From: an uncultured Bacteroidales bacterium
GTDB lineage: Bacteria > Bacteroidota > Bacteroidia > Bacteroidales > Bacteroidaceae
Direction of reading: 5' to 3'
Assembly (NCBI GenBank): GCA_902801485.1
Contig: CADCIP010000023.1
Coordinates: 1-50,017, forward strand
Length of the DNA stretch: 50,017 nucleotides
Shown here: positions 24,607-33,684 of the stretch, piece after piece
Layout of the letters: every line of letters starts with the position of its first letter
How positions within the stretch are numbered: position 1 is the stretch's first letter
Translations under genes and position numbers: made by a program
Notes under the pieces: model-generated
Database searches by the model: none
What the model saw: the letters and a program-made list of their open reading frames with translations, nothing else
Told to the model about the DNA's origin: nothing

Positions 24607-26835
24607 ATGAAACATTTTCTTTCTGCATTGGTACTTACCTGTACCGTTTCACTTCCATCCTTTGCACAGGATATTTTTCTTGAGAATGCAAAATTCCAAG
24701 TAGGAGATGATGCCTCATGGGCTGGCGTAAACATTGACGAGAGCGCATGGCGCCAAATCAGTAACACCACAACCTGGACTTCGCAGGGTGTTAAATGCGA
24801 GAATGGCTTTGGATGGTACCGTTATCATGTTACTATTCCCAAAAGTATGTTGGACAAGTCCGACCTTAAGGAGACCGTTGACTTTAATATGGGCAAGATA
24901 GACGATGCCGATGAGGTATATCTGAACGGTAAGCTTATCGGTAAGACTGGTAAGTTCCCCTCTGATGCAGGCGGCTACCAGAGTCAGTGGAGCAAACCGC
25001 GTCTGTATAGTGTAAAGGTAAACAGCGGCCTTATCAAGTGGGATGCCGACAATGTATTGGCAGTAAGAGTTTACAATGCAGGAGATCCGGGCGGTATGTT
25101 CCAAGGTCCCATGTGCGTGCGCGTACCTAATACTATTGATAACCTGAGCATCAGCATCAAGGAAGGTAAAGACAAGCAGGGTGCCTTAGCGTGCATAAGT
25201 ACCCTCAACAGCAGAATTTCTTCTACCAAGAGCGGCGTATTCACTGTTAAGGTTCAAGATCCCGAGTCAGGAAAGGTGCTGACAGAAAAGACACAAAAAG
25301 TTTCTGTTAATACGAAGAAGAGCAGTGCTATCAGCCTACCTTACGACAATCATCAGATGGTACGTATCATTGCTACTTTCACAGAGAGCAAGTCAGGTTT
25401 GAGTACTACCACACAGTATATCCCCAAGTACATCCTTACTCCTGCTGCTCCTGCAGAGCCTCGCTTCAACACAACTCCTCTCTATGGTGTTCGTCCAGGT
25501 TCTCCTATTCATTTCCGCTTCGGCGTGAGTGGCGAGAAGCCTATGAAGATTACTTCTGACGATCTGCCAAACGGTCTTGCCATCAATCCCGATAATGGCG
25601 CCCTGAGTGGTAAGTTGGACAAGCCGGGTTCTTATACCTTTACTGTCAAGGCCAAGAATGCCAAGGGCGAACAGACACAGAAGTTCACCATCCGTTGTGG
25701 CAGTAAGATTGCCCTTACACCTCCTATGGGTTGGAACAGCTGGAACTGCTGGGGCCTGAGTGTTACACAGGACAAGGTGGTTAGCAGCGCCAAGGCTCTT
25801 ATCGAGAAAGGTTTGGCCGACTACGGTTATTGCTATATGAATATCGACGACGGTTGGGAAGCTCCCAAGCGTAATGCCGACGGTACCATTGCAGTAAACG
25901 AGAAATTCCCCAGCATGAAGCAGTTGGGCGACTGGCTGCATGCCGAGGGTCTGAAATTCGGTATCTATTCTTCACCTGGCGACCTGACCTGTGGCGGTTA
26001 CTTGGGTTCTATCGATCATGAGTTGCAGGATGCCGAGAGCTACAACAGTTGGGGTATCGACTACCTGAAGTACGACTGGTGCGGTTATGGACGTAAGCAT
26101 GCCACTGAGCCCGACAGACAGACGGTTGCCAGCTACGTGCGTCCTTACTTGCTGATGGAACGTTGCCTGCGTCAGCAGCCTCGCGACATCTTCTATAGCC
26201 TTTGCCAGTATGGTATGGCCGAGGTATGGAAGTGGGGCCATGCTGTTGATGCCAACTCATGGCGTACAACAGGTGATATCACTGATACATGGGAGAGCCT
26301 CTATGATATAGGTTTCGGTCAGCAGCCCGACCTCTATCCATACGCACAGCCAGGTCATTGGAATGATCCCGACATGCTGATTGTCGGCAAAGTGGGTTGG
26401 AGCAATAACCTGCGTGACAGTCGTCTTACTCCCGATGAGCAATATACGCATATCAGTCTGTGGACTCTTCTTGCCAGCAATATGCTAATCGGTTGCGATA
26501 TTGCCCAGATGGATGAGTTTACAGTATCTTTGCTCTGTAACCACGAGGTGAATGCCGTAAACCAGGATATTCTGGGTAAGCAGGCACAGCGTGTTGTTTT
26601 GGATGGAACCATCCAGATTTGGAGCCGTCCTCTGAGCGATGGCAGCTATGCAGTAGGTATCTTCAATGTAGGTCCGTCAGATACCCGTGTTGATTTTAGG
26701 AAGTATTTCAGGGAAATGGGTATCGGTAGCCTCCAGAGTGTTCGCGACCTGTGGCGTCAGAAAGACCTGAGCACAACGGATGTGAACTACTTTATCCCCA
26801 CACATGGTGTGAAGTATCTGAAGATAAGAAAGTAG
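24607..26835 (+). CDS. secreted GH27 alpha-galactosidase with N-terminal beta domains
   Basis: A 742-residue exported enzyme. Signal peptide (to about residue 21, SFAQD), a jelly-roll domain like the sugar-binding domain of beta-galactosidases (about 25-175), an Ig-like linker (about 180-265), a putative-Ig segment (about 280-365, GALSGKLDKPGSYTFTV), and a GH27 catalytic barrel with C-terminal beta domain (about 370-742). The catalytic aspartates are visible: nucleophile D490 in LKYDWCGYG and acid/base D557 in WRTTGDIT. PPMGWNSWNCWG at the start of the barrel and WNDPDMLIVG are further family marks. It removes alpha-linked galactose from plant or host glycans; the exact substrate is unknown. 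A monocistronic gene with its own promoter and no sorting tail. Confidence 0.94.
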   Translation: MKHFLSALVLTCTVSLPSFAQDIFLENAKFQVGDDASWAGVNIDESAWRQISNTTTWTSQGVKCENGFGWYRYHVTIPKSMLDKSDLKETVDFNMGKIDDADEVYLNGKLIGKTGKFPSDAGGYQSQWSKPRLYSVKVNSGLIKWDADNVLAVRVYNAGDPGGMFQGPMCVRVPNTIDNLSISIKEGKDKQGALACISTLNSRISSTKSGVFTVKVQDPESGKVLTEKTQKVSVNTKKSSAISLPYDNHQMVRIIATFTESKSGLSTTTQYIPKYILTPAAPAEPRFNTTPLYGVRPGSPIHFRFGVSGEKPMKITSDDLPNGLAINPDNGALSGKLDKPGSYTFTVKAKNAKGEQTQKFTIRCGSKIALTPPMGWNSWNCWGLSVTQDKVVSSAKALIEKGLADYGYCYMNIDDGWEAPKRNADGTIAVNEKFPSMKQLGDWLHAEGLKFGIYSSPGDLTCGGYLGSIDHELQDAESYNSWGIDYLKYDWCGYGRKHATEPDRQTVASYVRPYLLMERCLRQQPRDIFYSLCQYGMAEVWKWGHAVDANSWRTTGDITDTWESLYDIGFGQQPDLYPYAQPGHWNDPDMLIVGKVGWSNNLRDSRLTPDEQYTHISLWTLLASNMLIGCDIAQMDEFTVSLLCNHEVNAVNQDILGKQAQRVVLDGTIQIWSRPLSDGSYAVGIFNVGPSDTRVDFRKYFREMGIGSLQSVRDLWRQKDLSTTDVNYFIPTHGVKYLKIRK

Positions 26836-26847
26836 GAGCCTTACCAG

Positions 26848-26921
26848 CCTCTCCCCTAACTTTTCTAAAAGGGTTCCCGTTAACGTTCCCCTCTCCTCGG
26901 AGAGGGGTCAGGGGAGAGGCC
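26848..26921. repeat. dispersed palindromic repeat, copy 4, with internal insertion
   Basis: Outer arms CCTCTCCCCT (26848-26857) and AGGGGAGAGG near the end, with an inner CCCCTCTCC/GGAGAGGGG hairpin. Compared with the simple form at 48039-48070, about 28 extra bases separate the first outer arm from the inner hairpin. Confidence 0.75.
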
Positions 26922-26930
26922 AAAATAAAA

Positions 26931-26982
26931 TTTTTTTGATGATTTAGTTTCCAGTTTCGCCAAAAAGTTATACCTTTGCGCC
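26931..26982 (+). promoter_or_regulatory. tRNA-Leu promoter region
   Basis: It contains an exact -7 box TACCTTTG (26971-26978), about 20 nt before the tRNA. The 52 nt match 33685-33736 at 50 positions. Confidence 0.8.
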
Positions 26983-26997
26983 GTCTTAACCAAGAAT

Positions 26998-27079
26998 GCG
27001 CCTGTGGTGGAATTGGTAGACACGCTAGACTTAGGATCTAGTGCCGCGAGGCGTGTAAGTTCGAGTCTTATCAGGCGTA
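26998..27079 (+). tRNA. tRNA-Leu (UAG anticodon)
   Basis: 82 nt without encoded CCA. The acceptor stem GCGCCTG pairs with CAGGCGT (first pair G-U). The anticodon stem CTAGA/TCTAG closes the loop CTTAGGA, so the anticodon is TAG (leucine, CUN codons). The long variable arm is a GCC/GGC stem, as expected for class II tRNAs, and the T stem is GTAAG/CTTAT around TTCGAGT. Own promoter upstream, terminator directly downstream. Confidence 0.95.
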
Positions 27080-27082
27080 CAA

Positions 27083-27120
27083 AAAAAGAGGCCGTCGGTT
27101 TATCCCAACGGCCTCTTTTT
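27083..27120. terminator. bidirectional terminator between tRNA-Leu and the glutaminase-like gene
   Basis: A 13-bp stem AAAAAGAGGCCGT (27083-27095) / ACGGCCTCTTTTT (27108-27120). It gives a T-run on both strands, so it can end the tRNA and the convergent - strand gene. Confidence 0.9.
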
Positions 27121-27129
27121 ATTCTTAAC

Positions 27130-30100
27130 TTAATAAAGCACCTTCTTACCATTCATAATATAGATGCCCTTCTTTAATTGAGAATTAACTTTTCTTCCAG
27201 AGAGGTCATATACGTCTCCCTCCCATTTGGGGGAGGGTTGGAGAGAGGGGCTTATCCCCGTCATCAGCTCACCGGAGAGGCACTTGTCCAAGAGCACTTT
27301 CATCCAATGACCTCCCACGACCGAACGGCCGATGAATGCCACGCTATTTCCGCTGTCGGTAAAGAACCAGTCAGAAAGTGGAACACGAGACTTGGTCTCG
27401 TTGGCATATCTGTACAAACGATCCATGTGGAGAATGAACTGTGCCTGAGTACCCAGGCAGGCTGTCCACGAAATCCAGTCACTCTTCGAATAAACAGAGC
27501 GGTTATCCAGGGGAAGTCCGTATGTCTTTGTCTGTCCGTTATAGTATGTCATCTCCTGCTTGTAAACAGCGTCGGGGAAGAGTTTTGTCTGCCATACCTT
27601 ATCCCAGACCATATTGTATTTCTGACTCCAGGTGCCAGACCTGTCGAATGCCAGCTTGTAGTGAGCTCCGTCTTTGGCCAGTTTTACCCATTCAGTAGCC
27701 ATTTCCTGAGCCTTGCCGAAGTAGTAATTATAACTGTCCATATCTCCCTTCTGCTTGCACATCAGTGCAAATCCGGTTACACCCATGATGGCTTTCAGAG
27801 AGAGGTTGGCATTGTGTGCCAGATGACCGGCAAAGTCATCGGTACAGAGCTGGTTCTCGGGGTCGAGACCGTTTTCTACCAGATAGTCTGTCCATTTCTT
27901 CAGCGTCTTCCAGTACTTGTTGGCCCATGTCATATCATTGTCGATAAGGGTGATGGCAGCAGCCAGAACCACGATATTACCGGATTCCTCGATGGGCATA
28001 TTACCGGCAAAGCCGCCGTTGGCATCCGGGAAGCGGATGGAATATACCTGATTGTTGGCATGAGGATAGGTGCCCAGGTCGTGGGCAGCAAAGTTGAATC
28101 CCCATCGGCTGCTCTCGCAATAGTCCAGGATAGATGTACACATACCCTTCATCAGGTCTGTATTATATATAAGGAATAAGGGAGCGGACGGATAGGTCAG
28201 GTCAACGGTGTTCACACAGCCGTTAGAGTTGTTCTCCTTCGAGAAGAAGAGCAGGTTCCCCTTGTTGTCCTGGAAGATCTTATGTGCCGCAATAACATGG
28301 CGGTAGCAGCCGGAAAGCAGCTCGGCATACTTGGCATTACCGGCGGCCAGACCGTCATCGTAGATTATCTTATCCTGTGCCTGACAGTCGGCCATAATCT
28401 GGTCGTAGCGGTCGTGCAGCTCCTCAAAGGCTGCAAAGATTGTCTTGCCGTTGCGGGCCCAGTAGCCTTTGTAATCGACATCCATATAGCGCATATCCTT
28501 CACTTCGTCGTAACCTATCATCATATAGGAATTGGCCTGTAGTACTTTCCCTAAATCCTTGCTGAAGGCCAGCAGGGGCATGTCGGCATCCTCTGAGCTG
28601 GACAAAGCAGTTGTGGGTGCCTCCGGCAGTTTGCCTGTCGAGGCAAAGGTGTTGGCAATCTCCGTGCGGTTACCGATTGTTATGTTTCCGTTAATCTCGG
28701 GAATGTACAGATAACCCCAGTCGATGCAGATCATGTCGCCGGCTTTGCCCAGTACGTGCTGTGTCTTGGCACCCGACTTGATATAGCGTATGCCGTTTTG
28801 TTCAGTGACGGAAGAAACGGTAGCCTGCATGTTGTTGTTAACGGTAAGCTCTGGAGTGGTAGCAAAGAAGAACTGTACATCATGTTCCTCACCGTCGTTG
28901 GAGGTTACCTGATAGGAGATGAAGTTGATGGGTGTTGACATCAGATCTACATCGTTCATCAGCATAGGTGCAGTGAAGACAACATCCAGTGTTACCGGTC
29001 CGCAGGTGAATTTATAGTATGTATTGGTAGCCAGTACATGACAGTTGGTCTGATTGGCTATCTGCTCGCCTGCTATACTGTAGTACAGACCTATGTCGGC
29101 CAAAGCACCACCCGTAGTGTTGTGAACATGGTATGCAATCATGTTTTCTCCTTCGTGTAATACTGCTTTGTCATCGTCTGTAAGTTGATAATTCACATTC
29201 TTTACCCATGTCTCGCCTGTCGAGAAAATCCGGCGTCCGTTGATATAACCCTCGCAGACGTCGTCATGCGAATAGATGACGTGCAGGTCACGTTGCAGAT
29301 CCTCGGCAGTAAGGGTTACTTTGCGGCGGATATAAATATCGGATCCTGTTTTGGTCCAGGGGGTGTTGACGTATGGTTCGCCGTCAGAACCGAAAGCTCC
29401 CTGTTGGGTCAGCCATGTTGAGCCGGTATCATCATAATCCTCTTTGGTCCATGTTGTTCCGGAGATAGCTGCTGTACGGACGCGAGCCTCCCAAGGTCCC
29501 TGATCTGCCATAGGAGCGATGGCTTCCATGCCGGGGTGGAAACCTAAGATGTTTCGGAACAGACCTACGTCGGCCAAAGCGCCGCCTCGGGTATTGATTA
29601 CGTGAAATGCAATAACATTATCACCAACGACTAAGGCATCACGTGAGCTGCCTTGCAGGTGGATTTTTACGTTCTGTTTCCAGGTCTCTCCGTTCGTTGC
29701 CTCTGCCAGTTTTACACCGTTGATGTAAAGCTCGAAGTTATCGTCGTGGGAATAAACCATCCACAGGTCGGATTTCAGGTCTTCCTCTGTCAGGGTTACA
29801 TGACGGCGGATGTAGTATTGCGACAGGTCGTTCCAATTAGTATAAACCCCGTCATACTCGTTTTGTGAGCCGAAGGCGCCATAGCCGTTGGTCCATCCGC
29901 TTTCGCTGGCATCCTTCTCGTACCAGTTGGAAGCTGCATTCGACCGTTTGATTTTTGCAATCCAGCGGCCTTTGTTTCCCATTGGGGCAATGGCTTCGAG
30001 CAATATATCTTTCTGTGAACCCATGAAGCGGTAGTTTGTACCATCTACACGCAGGATACCGTCCATAGCCTTAACAGCTCCTGTCCAGTGCCGGGTGGTT

Positions 30101-30273
30101 CCGCCTGTTAGTTTGTTGTAAGGCGACCAGAAAGAAATATAGGGGTCGTTAGAAATCAGCGGTACTGAAGGCAGACGCAACTTTGTCTGCTGGTAGGGGG
30201 TAAAATAGTCCGGTTGGGCTTGCATGGACAAAAAAGTCATCAATGCAATAAAAAAGGTTAATGTCTTGTTCAT
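27130..30273 (-). CDS. secreted glutaminase-like protein (DUF4964/5127/4965/1793 type) with duplicated insert and sorting tail
   Basis: A 1047-residue exported protein. After the signal peptide (to about residue 19) comes a DUF4964-like opening (YFTPYQQTKLRLPSVPLISNDPYISFWS), then two tandem modules of about 155 residues each (about 92-248 and 249-402), both with AIAPM...G.W, IRR.VTLT.EDL, SHDD and GGALAD marks, resembling galactose-binding-like jelly rolls. DUF5127-like, DUF4965-like (HDLGTYPHANNQVY) and DUF1793-like (DDFAGHLAHNANLSLKAI) parts follow. The end is VYDLSGRKV...LKKGIYIMNGKK, a sorting tail. Family members are annotated as glutaminases; activity is inferred. The two extra modules make it about 200 residues longer than usual. 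The linker before the tail (SLQPSPKWEG) is encoded by a dispersed palindromic repeat. Confidence 0.82.
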   Translation of the reverse strand: MNKTLTFFIALMTFLSMQAQPDYFTPYQQTKLRLPSVPLISNDPYISFWSPYNKLTGGTTRHWTGAVKAMDGILRVDGTNYRFMGSQKDILLEAIAPMGNKGRWIAKIKRSNAASNWYEKDASESGWTNGYGAFGSQNEYDGVYTNWNDLSQYYIRRHVTLTEEDLKSDLWMVYSHDDNFELYINGVKLAEATNGETWKQNVKIHLQGSSRDALVVGDNVIAFHVINTRGGALADVGLFRNILGFHPGMEAIAPMADQGPWEARVRTAAISGTTWTKEDYDDTGSTWLTQQGAFGSDGEPYVNTPWTKTGSDIYIRRKVTLTAEDLQRDLHVIYSHDDVCEGYINGRRIFSTGETWVKNVNYQLTDDDKAVLHEGENMIAYHVHNTTGGALADIGLYYSIAGEQIANQTNCHVLATNTYYKFTCGPVTLDVVFTAPMLMNDVDLMSTPINFISYQVTSNDGEEHDVQFFFATTPELTVNNNMQATVSSVTEQNGIRYIKSGAKTQHVLGKAGDMICIDWGYLYIPEINGNITIGNRTEIANTFASTGKLPEAPTTALSSSEDADMPLLAFSKDLGKVLQANSYMMIGYDEVKDMRYMDVDYKGYWARNGKTIFAAFEELHDRYDQIMADCQAQDKIIYDDGLAAGNAKYAELLSGCYRHVIAAHKIFQDNKGNLLFFSKENNSNGCVNTVDLTYPSAPLFLIYNTDLMKGMCTSILDYCESSRWGFNFAAHDLGTYPHANNQVYSIRFPDANGGFAGNMPIEESGNIVVLAAAITLIDNDMTWANKYWKTLKKWTDYLVENGLDPENQLCTDDFAGHLAHNANLSLKAIMGVTGFALMCKQKGDMDSYNYYFGKAQEMATEWVKLAKDGAHYKLAFDRSGTWSQKYNMVWDKVWQTKLFPDAVYKQEMTYYNGQTKTYGLPLDNRSVYSKSDWISWTACLGTQAQFILHMDRLYRYANETKSRVPLSDWFFTDSGNSVAFIGRSVVGGHWMKVLLDKCLSGELMTGISPSLQPSPKWEGDVYDLSGRKVNSQLKKGIYIMNGKKVLY
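27216..27250. repeat. dispersed palindromic repeat, copy 5, inside a coding sequence
   Basis: CTCCCTCCCATTTGGGGGAG followed by GGTTGGAGAGAGGGG. It is 31 of 33 identical to 76-108. In the - strand gene it encodes most of SPSLQPSPKWEGD, immediately before VYDLSGRK. Confidence 0.9.
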
Positions 30274-30448
30274 TGGGTAGTATTTTAAAGATAATGTTAG
30301 TTTTGCGGCGCGAAATTACTGATTTATGAGCAAATAAACAAGTATATCGCCAGCCTTAATGCAAGTAAAATATGATATTTATAAAAAAAATGTCGCGTCG
30401 TTTGCAAAAAGTTGCACACAAATTTGCTTTTTGAGTTTATATTTTGCA

Positions 30449-30464
30449 ATTTTGCATGCAAAAT
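30449..30464. promoter_or_regulatory. perfect 16-bp palindrome upstream of the Big_2 protein gene
   Basis: ATTTTGCATGCAAAAT, 36 nt before the ATG at 30501, within a TTGCA-rich stretch (30400-30465). Position and symmetry fit a dimeric repressor or activator site. No clean -7 box is visible for the 30501 gene in this stretch. Confidence 0.45.
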
Positions 30465-30500
30465 ACCGAGAACCATTAATTAACTAAAACAAACACAATC

Positions 30501-33377
30501 ATGAAAAAAGTTCTACTATTTATCATTGGTTTGGTAATGGCAACTGTCACTTTTGCCGCTCCCATCGAGGCTACGCCGGTGGATAACATTGCGACGTACA
30601 CGGGAAATGATCCTTATGTCTATGACCAGACAGCAAGGAAGTACTATGCTCTCAATAATCAAGGTGTTTATGAGGAGTATGGCATTATTACGAAGGTCAA
30701 CTCCCTAAAGGTTGCTGGTGGCGGTGTTACAGAGATTGAGTACATTGCCACCACTGATGCTACGGGCAAGCCTTATATCAATACGGAATATGTACATACT
30801 GCTAACACTCGTATTTTAATGGAATGCGATATTGATGGCAGCAATACGGCTAATTACCAGGCTCCTTTCGGTTCCCGTTCAAACTATGGAACCGATATGT
30901 TTGTTTTCTTCTGGCGCTTTGGCGGACAGAATACCGGTTGTTTCGCCCGTAATGCCGAGGTAACAGGATCAGTTGAAATTCCCACGGGAGAAAAGATTCT
31001 GGTCAATGCCAGTGGCCTGACCTTGGATGTTTTCAGAGACGGTGAGGCAGAACCCTGTGCTACCATAACTGGTGAAGGTGACTCCAAGGATGGTACTACC
31101 CCTATGTACATCTTCGATCTCTGTCACACTAACCATCCCGACAACTCAGCAACTTTCATGAAGCTATATACCTTCAAGATTTTCGAGGGTGAGTTGTTGA
31201 AAATGGACCTTGTTCCCGTTGTGGACAGCGAGGGAAGAGGTGGTTTGAAAGATAAAATCACGGGTAAGGTTTTCAATTCAGCTAATGATGCTAACTTTGA
31301 GCTCAGCGCTGACGGTCAGGCTATTGCTGAGGAAGCCGGTACCACAGTTTATCCGGGCAAGCTTGTTGTTAACACAAAAGATAACCACGAGTACAAGTGG
31401 AATGGCGCATCATGGGAAGACATGGGTGTCGTAACCTCTCAGCCCATCGATATGACAGCATACAAGGATCTGAACAACTGGACTACCAACAACGATCATA
31501 AGAATGTATTCGAAGGCAAGATTACCTACGACGAAGCTGCAGGAACCTGCCATCTGGATAACTACGTTGGTACTGGCGGTTGGGAACCTCTTTATTATAA
31601 GTTAGAGGGTCTGGAGGCTGGTGCTACCTATACCGTATCATTCAATTTCAGTTGCGAGCAGTGGAAATCATGGAACGAGGGTTCATACGCTTTCCTGCCT
31701 TTCTATGTCCGTAACACAGATGCTTTTGACCATGCTTCTGCTCCCAACAATCCGGGTGGTGAAATTCTGGGTATGACACGTTTGCCAAAGGCACAGACAA
31801 CGAACCAGCCTTATTCATTCGAGTTTACAGCCGACAAGGACTGGGATGTATTGAATATCCAGTTCGGCGTGTGTGACGACGGTGAGCACAATCCTCCCTA
31901 TTACTTCTATTTCGACCAGCTCACGATAGAGAAGGCTGTCTTCCCTGTTGCGTACGATGAAATCACTTGGACAGACACCGAGAAATATACACCGCTGGCA
32001 TACATCGAAAGCACATCTGCTGCCCGCGAAAATGTATTTGAATTCCCCTATAAGCCAACTACCGACACAAAGGTGAACGTTAAGTTCCAGACTGAGGTTG
32101 AAGGCGGTTGGCGTGCTGTCTTCAGTGCACGTAACGTATATGCCGGAACAGGTATGTCACTCTATATCAATGGTAACGATAATGCACACATCGGCTACTT
32201 CACAGGTGGTACAACAGGTAGCGGTGACAACCGCGCTCCTTTCGAACTGGGTAAGGAATACGAGGCTGAATGTACGGTCGGCAACCTGAAACTTAACGAT
32301 GTGGACTACCCGACAGGTGAGACTGCCTGCAACCCGACAAGCCGTAACTTTTCTATCTTCGCTAATCCCGAGTGGGACAATGCCTTCCATGGCCGTATCT
32401 GGTACTTCAGGGTTTCGGAGGGTGACGAAGAGATTTGCAACTATGTTCCTGCCATGCGTCACGATGGTGTATATGGATTCTACGACATTGTGAAGGGCGA
32501 CTTCGTGCTGCCAAAGAAGGGCTATGACGGATACACCTTCCAGTTGGACGAGAATATGTCTTACGTTTGCTATCTCCCAGAGGAGCGTACCGTATCTGTC
32601 GGTGCTACGGCAAAATACCTGCCCACCATCCAGAATCTTGAGGATGTCGCTCTGACATGGAAGTCAGCCGACGAGAACATTGCTACTGTTGCTGCCGACG
32701 GAACTGTTACAGGAGTTGCGTTGGGTAAGGTCCAGATTACCTGCACCACAGATGCCGGTGACGGATGGGAGGCAACCTATACCCTGGAAGTGAAGCAGAA
32801 GACATCAGACAGCTATCAGTTTGCCGAGGGTGCTGTTTATGGTACGTATGTAGCACCGTTCAATATCTCTAAGCTGCACTCTAAGGTTCAGGCATTTGCT
32901 GTCAAAGTCGTAGATGGCGGATTCGCAGAACTGAAAGAGGTGAAGGCAATCCCTGCCGGTGAGGCTGTAGTTCTTAAGGACAACGGCACAGGTCACAAAT
33001 ATACACTCAATATGGCAGAGGGAGCTGTTGAGCCTGTCGCAGACAACGACCTGAAGCCTGCAAACGAGGAGGTGACAGCCGATGGTTCTCAGTTCATCTT
33101 GGCTAAGATCGGCGATAAGATTGGATTTGCCAAGGCAACTCCGGGCACAGCGATTGCTGCCGGTAAGGGCTACCTGGAAATCTCTGCTGCTATCAAGGCA
33201 TTCTATCCCTTCGACGAGGAAGATGCTACTGGCATTGAATCGGTTCAGGGTTCAGGGTTAAAGGTTCAGGGGTATTATGACTTAAGCGGACGTAAGTTAG
33301 ACTCTAAACTCTCAACACTAAACTCTCAACTGAAAAAGGGCATCTTCATCATTGATGGAAAGAAAATCGTGAAATAA
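30501..33377 (+). CDS. large secreted multi-domain protein with LamG-like modules, Big_2 domain and sorting tail
   Basis: A 958-residue exported protein with no obvious catalytic site. Order: signal peptide (to about residue 20, VTFAAP), a first concanavalin/LamG-like module (about 70-270, EYIATTDATGKPYINTEY), a carbohydrate-binding-like beta domain (about 320-480, ending YYFYFDQLTIEKA), a second LamG-like module (about 495-690, YTPLAYIESTSAARENVFEF), a bacterial Ig-like group 2 domain (about 690-770, LTWKSADENIATVAADGTVTG), a further beta segment, and the sorting tail YYDLSGRKL ... LKKGIFIIDGKKIVK. Probably a surface adhesin or glycan-binding protein. The end carries heptamer repeats: GGTTCAG units (33241-33273) before the tail and CTCTAAA/CTCTCAA units (33301-33330) inside it. 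Confidence 0.78.
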   Translation: MKKVLLFIIGLVMATVTFAAPIEATPVDNIATYTGNDPYVYDQTARKYYALNNQGVYEEYGIITKVNSLKVAGGGVTEIEYIATTDATGKPYINTEYVHTANTRILMECDIDGSNTANYQAPFGSRSNYGTDMFVFFWRFGGQNTGCFARNAEVTGSVEIPTGEKILVNASGLTLDVFRDGEAEPCATITGEGDSKDGTTPMYIFDLCHTNHPDNSATFMKLYTFKIFEGELLKMDLVPVVDSEGRGGLKDKITGKVFNSANDANFELSADGQAIAEEAGTTVYPGKLVVNTKDNHEYKWNGASWEDMGVVTSQPIDMTAYKDLNNWTTNNDHKNVFEGKITYDEAAGTCHLDNYVGTGGWEPLYYKLEGLEAGATYTVSFNFSCEQWKSWNEGSYAFLPFYVRNTDAFDHASAPNNPGGEILGMTRLPKAQTTNQPYSFEFTADKDWDVLNIQFGVCDDGEHNPPYYFYFDQLTIEKAVFPVAYDEITWTDTEKYTPLAYIESTSAARENVFEFPYKPTTDTKVNVKFQTEVEGGWRAVFSARNVYAGTGMSLYINGNDNAHIGYFTGGTTGSGDNRAPFELGKEYEAECTVGNLKLNDVDYPTGETACNPTSRNFSIFANPEWDNAFHGRIWYFRVSEGDEEICNYVPAMRHDGVYGFYDIVKGDFVLPKKGYDGYTFQLDENMSYVCYLPEERTVSVGATAKYLPTIQNLEDVALTWKSADENIATVAADGTVTGVALGKVQITCTTDAGDGWEATYTLEVKQKTSDSYQFAEGAVYGTYVAPFNISKLHSKVQAFAVKVVDGGFAELKEVKAIPAGEAVVLKDNGTGHKYTLNMAEGAVEPVADNDLKPANEEVTADGSQFILAKIGDKIGFAKATPGTAIAAGKGYLEISAAIKAFYPFDEEDATGIESVQGSGLKVQGYYDLSGRKLDSKLSTLNSQLKKGIFIIDGKKIVK

Positions 33378-33453
33378 TCGCTTCTTCTATTTTGTTGAAA
33401 TGTTAACTCGTCAACTTGAACATAAATAGAAAATAAAAGTAATTTAGCGATAG

Positions 33454-33606
33454 CGGGATTTTTCTTCTGTTCAGGCTGAATCTCTTAGAGATTGATGGGG
33501 TGACTGTAGGCTTTTGCTAGGAGTTTACTCATGAGCAAAATCATGCAGGCAGGCCATCAGAGACGGAGTCTCAGCCTGAGCAGAAGTGTTTTTAGGGTTT
33601 TCTTTT
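33454..33606 (+). ncRNA. candidate structured RNA of about 150 nt
   Basis: A 16-bp closing stem (33464-33479 with 33571-33586, one G-U) is capped by further pairs: TCTCT/AGAGA (33481-33485 with 33559-33563), GATGG/CCATC (33494-33498 with 33554-33558) and TTTTGCT/AGCAAAA (33512-33518 with 33534-33540), with a small GAG/CTC top. A T-rich tail follows (TGTTTTTAGGGTTTTCTTTT). A weak promoter, TAATTTAG at 33440-33447 with TTG 21 nt upstream, precedes it. A long irregular hairpin with an internal bubble recalls 6S RNA, but it is shorter and I cannot confirm it. It could instead be an elaborate terminator. The remaining gap to 33684 shows only a GCCG/CGGC mini-hairpin. Confidence 0.5.
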
Positions 33607-33684
33607 CAAATAAATTGTAGAAGAACCGCCGTAAACGGCAAACAGCTTTAGACCTCAGACGCAAGTTTTTTTTGGGTGTTCCAT

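Noticed and set aside
26998-27079. Integrated element using the tRNA-Leu 3' end as attachment site
   Set aside because: No repeat of the tRNA 3' end was noticed elsewhere in the window and no integrase gene is present.
27178-28179. 333-residue + strand reading frame opposite the glutaminase-like gene
   Set aside because: Shadow frame; the - strand gene is continuous with recognisable domains through this stretch.
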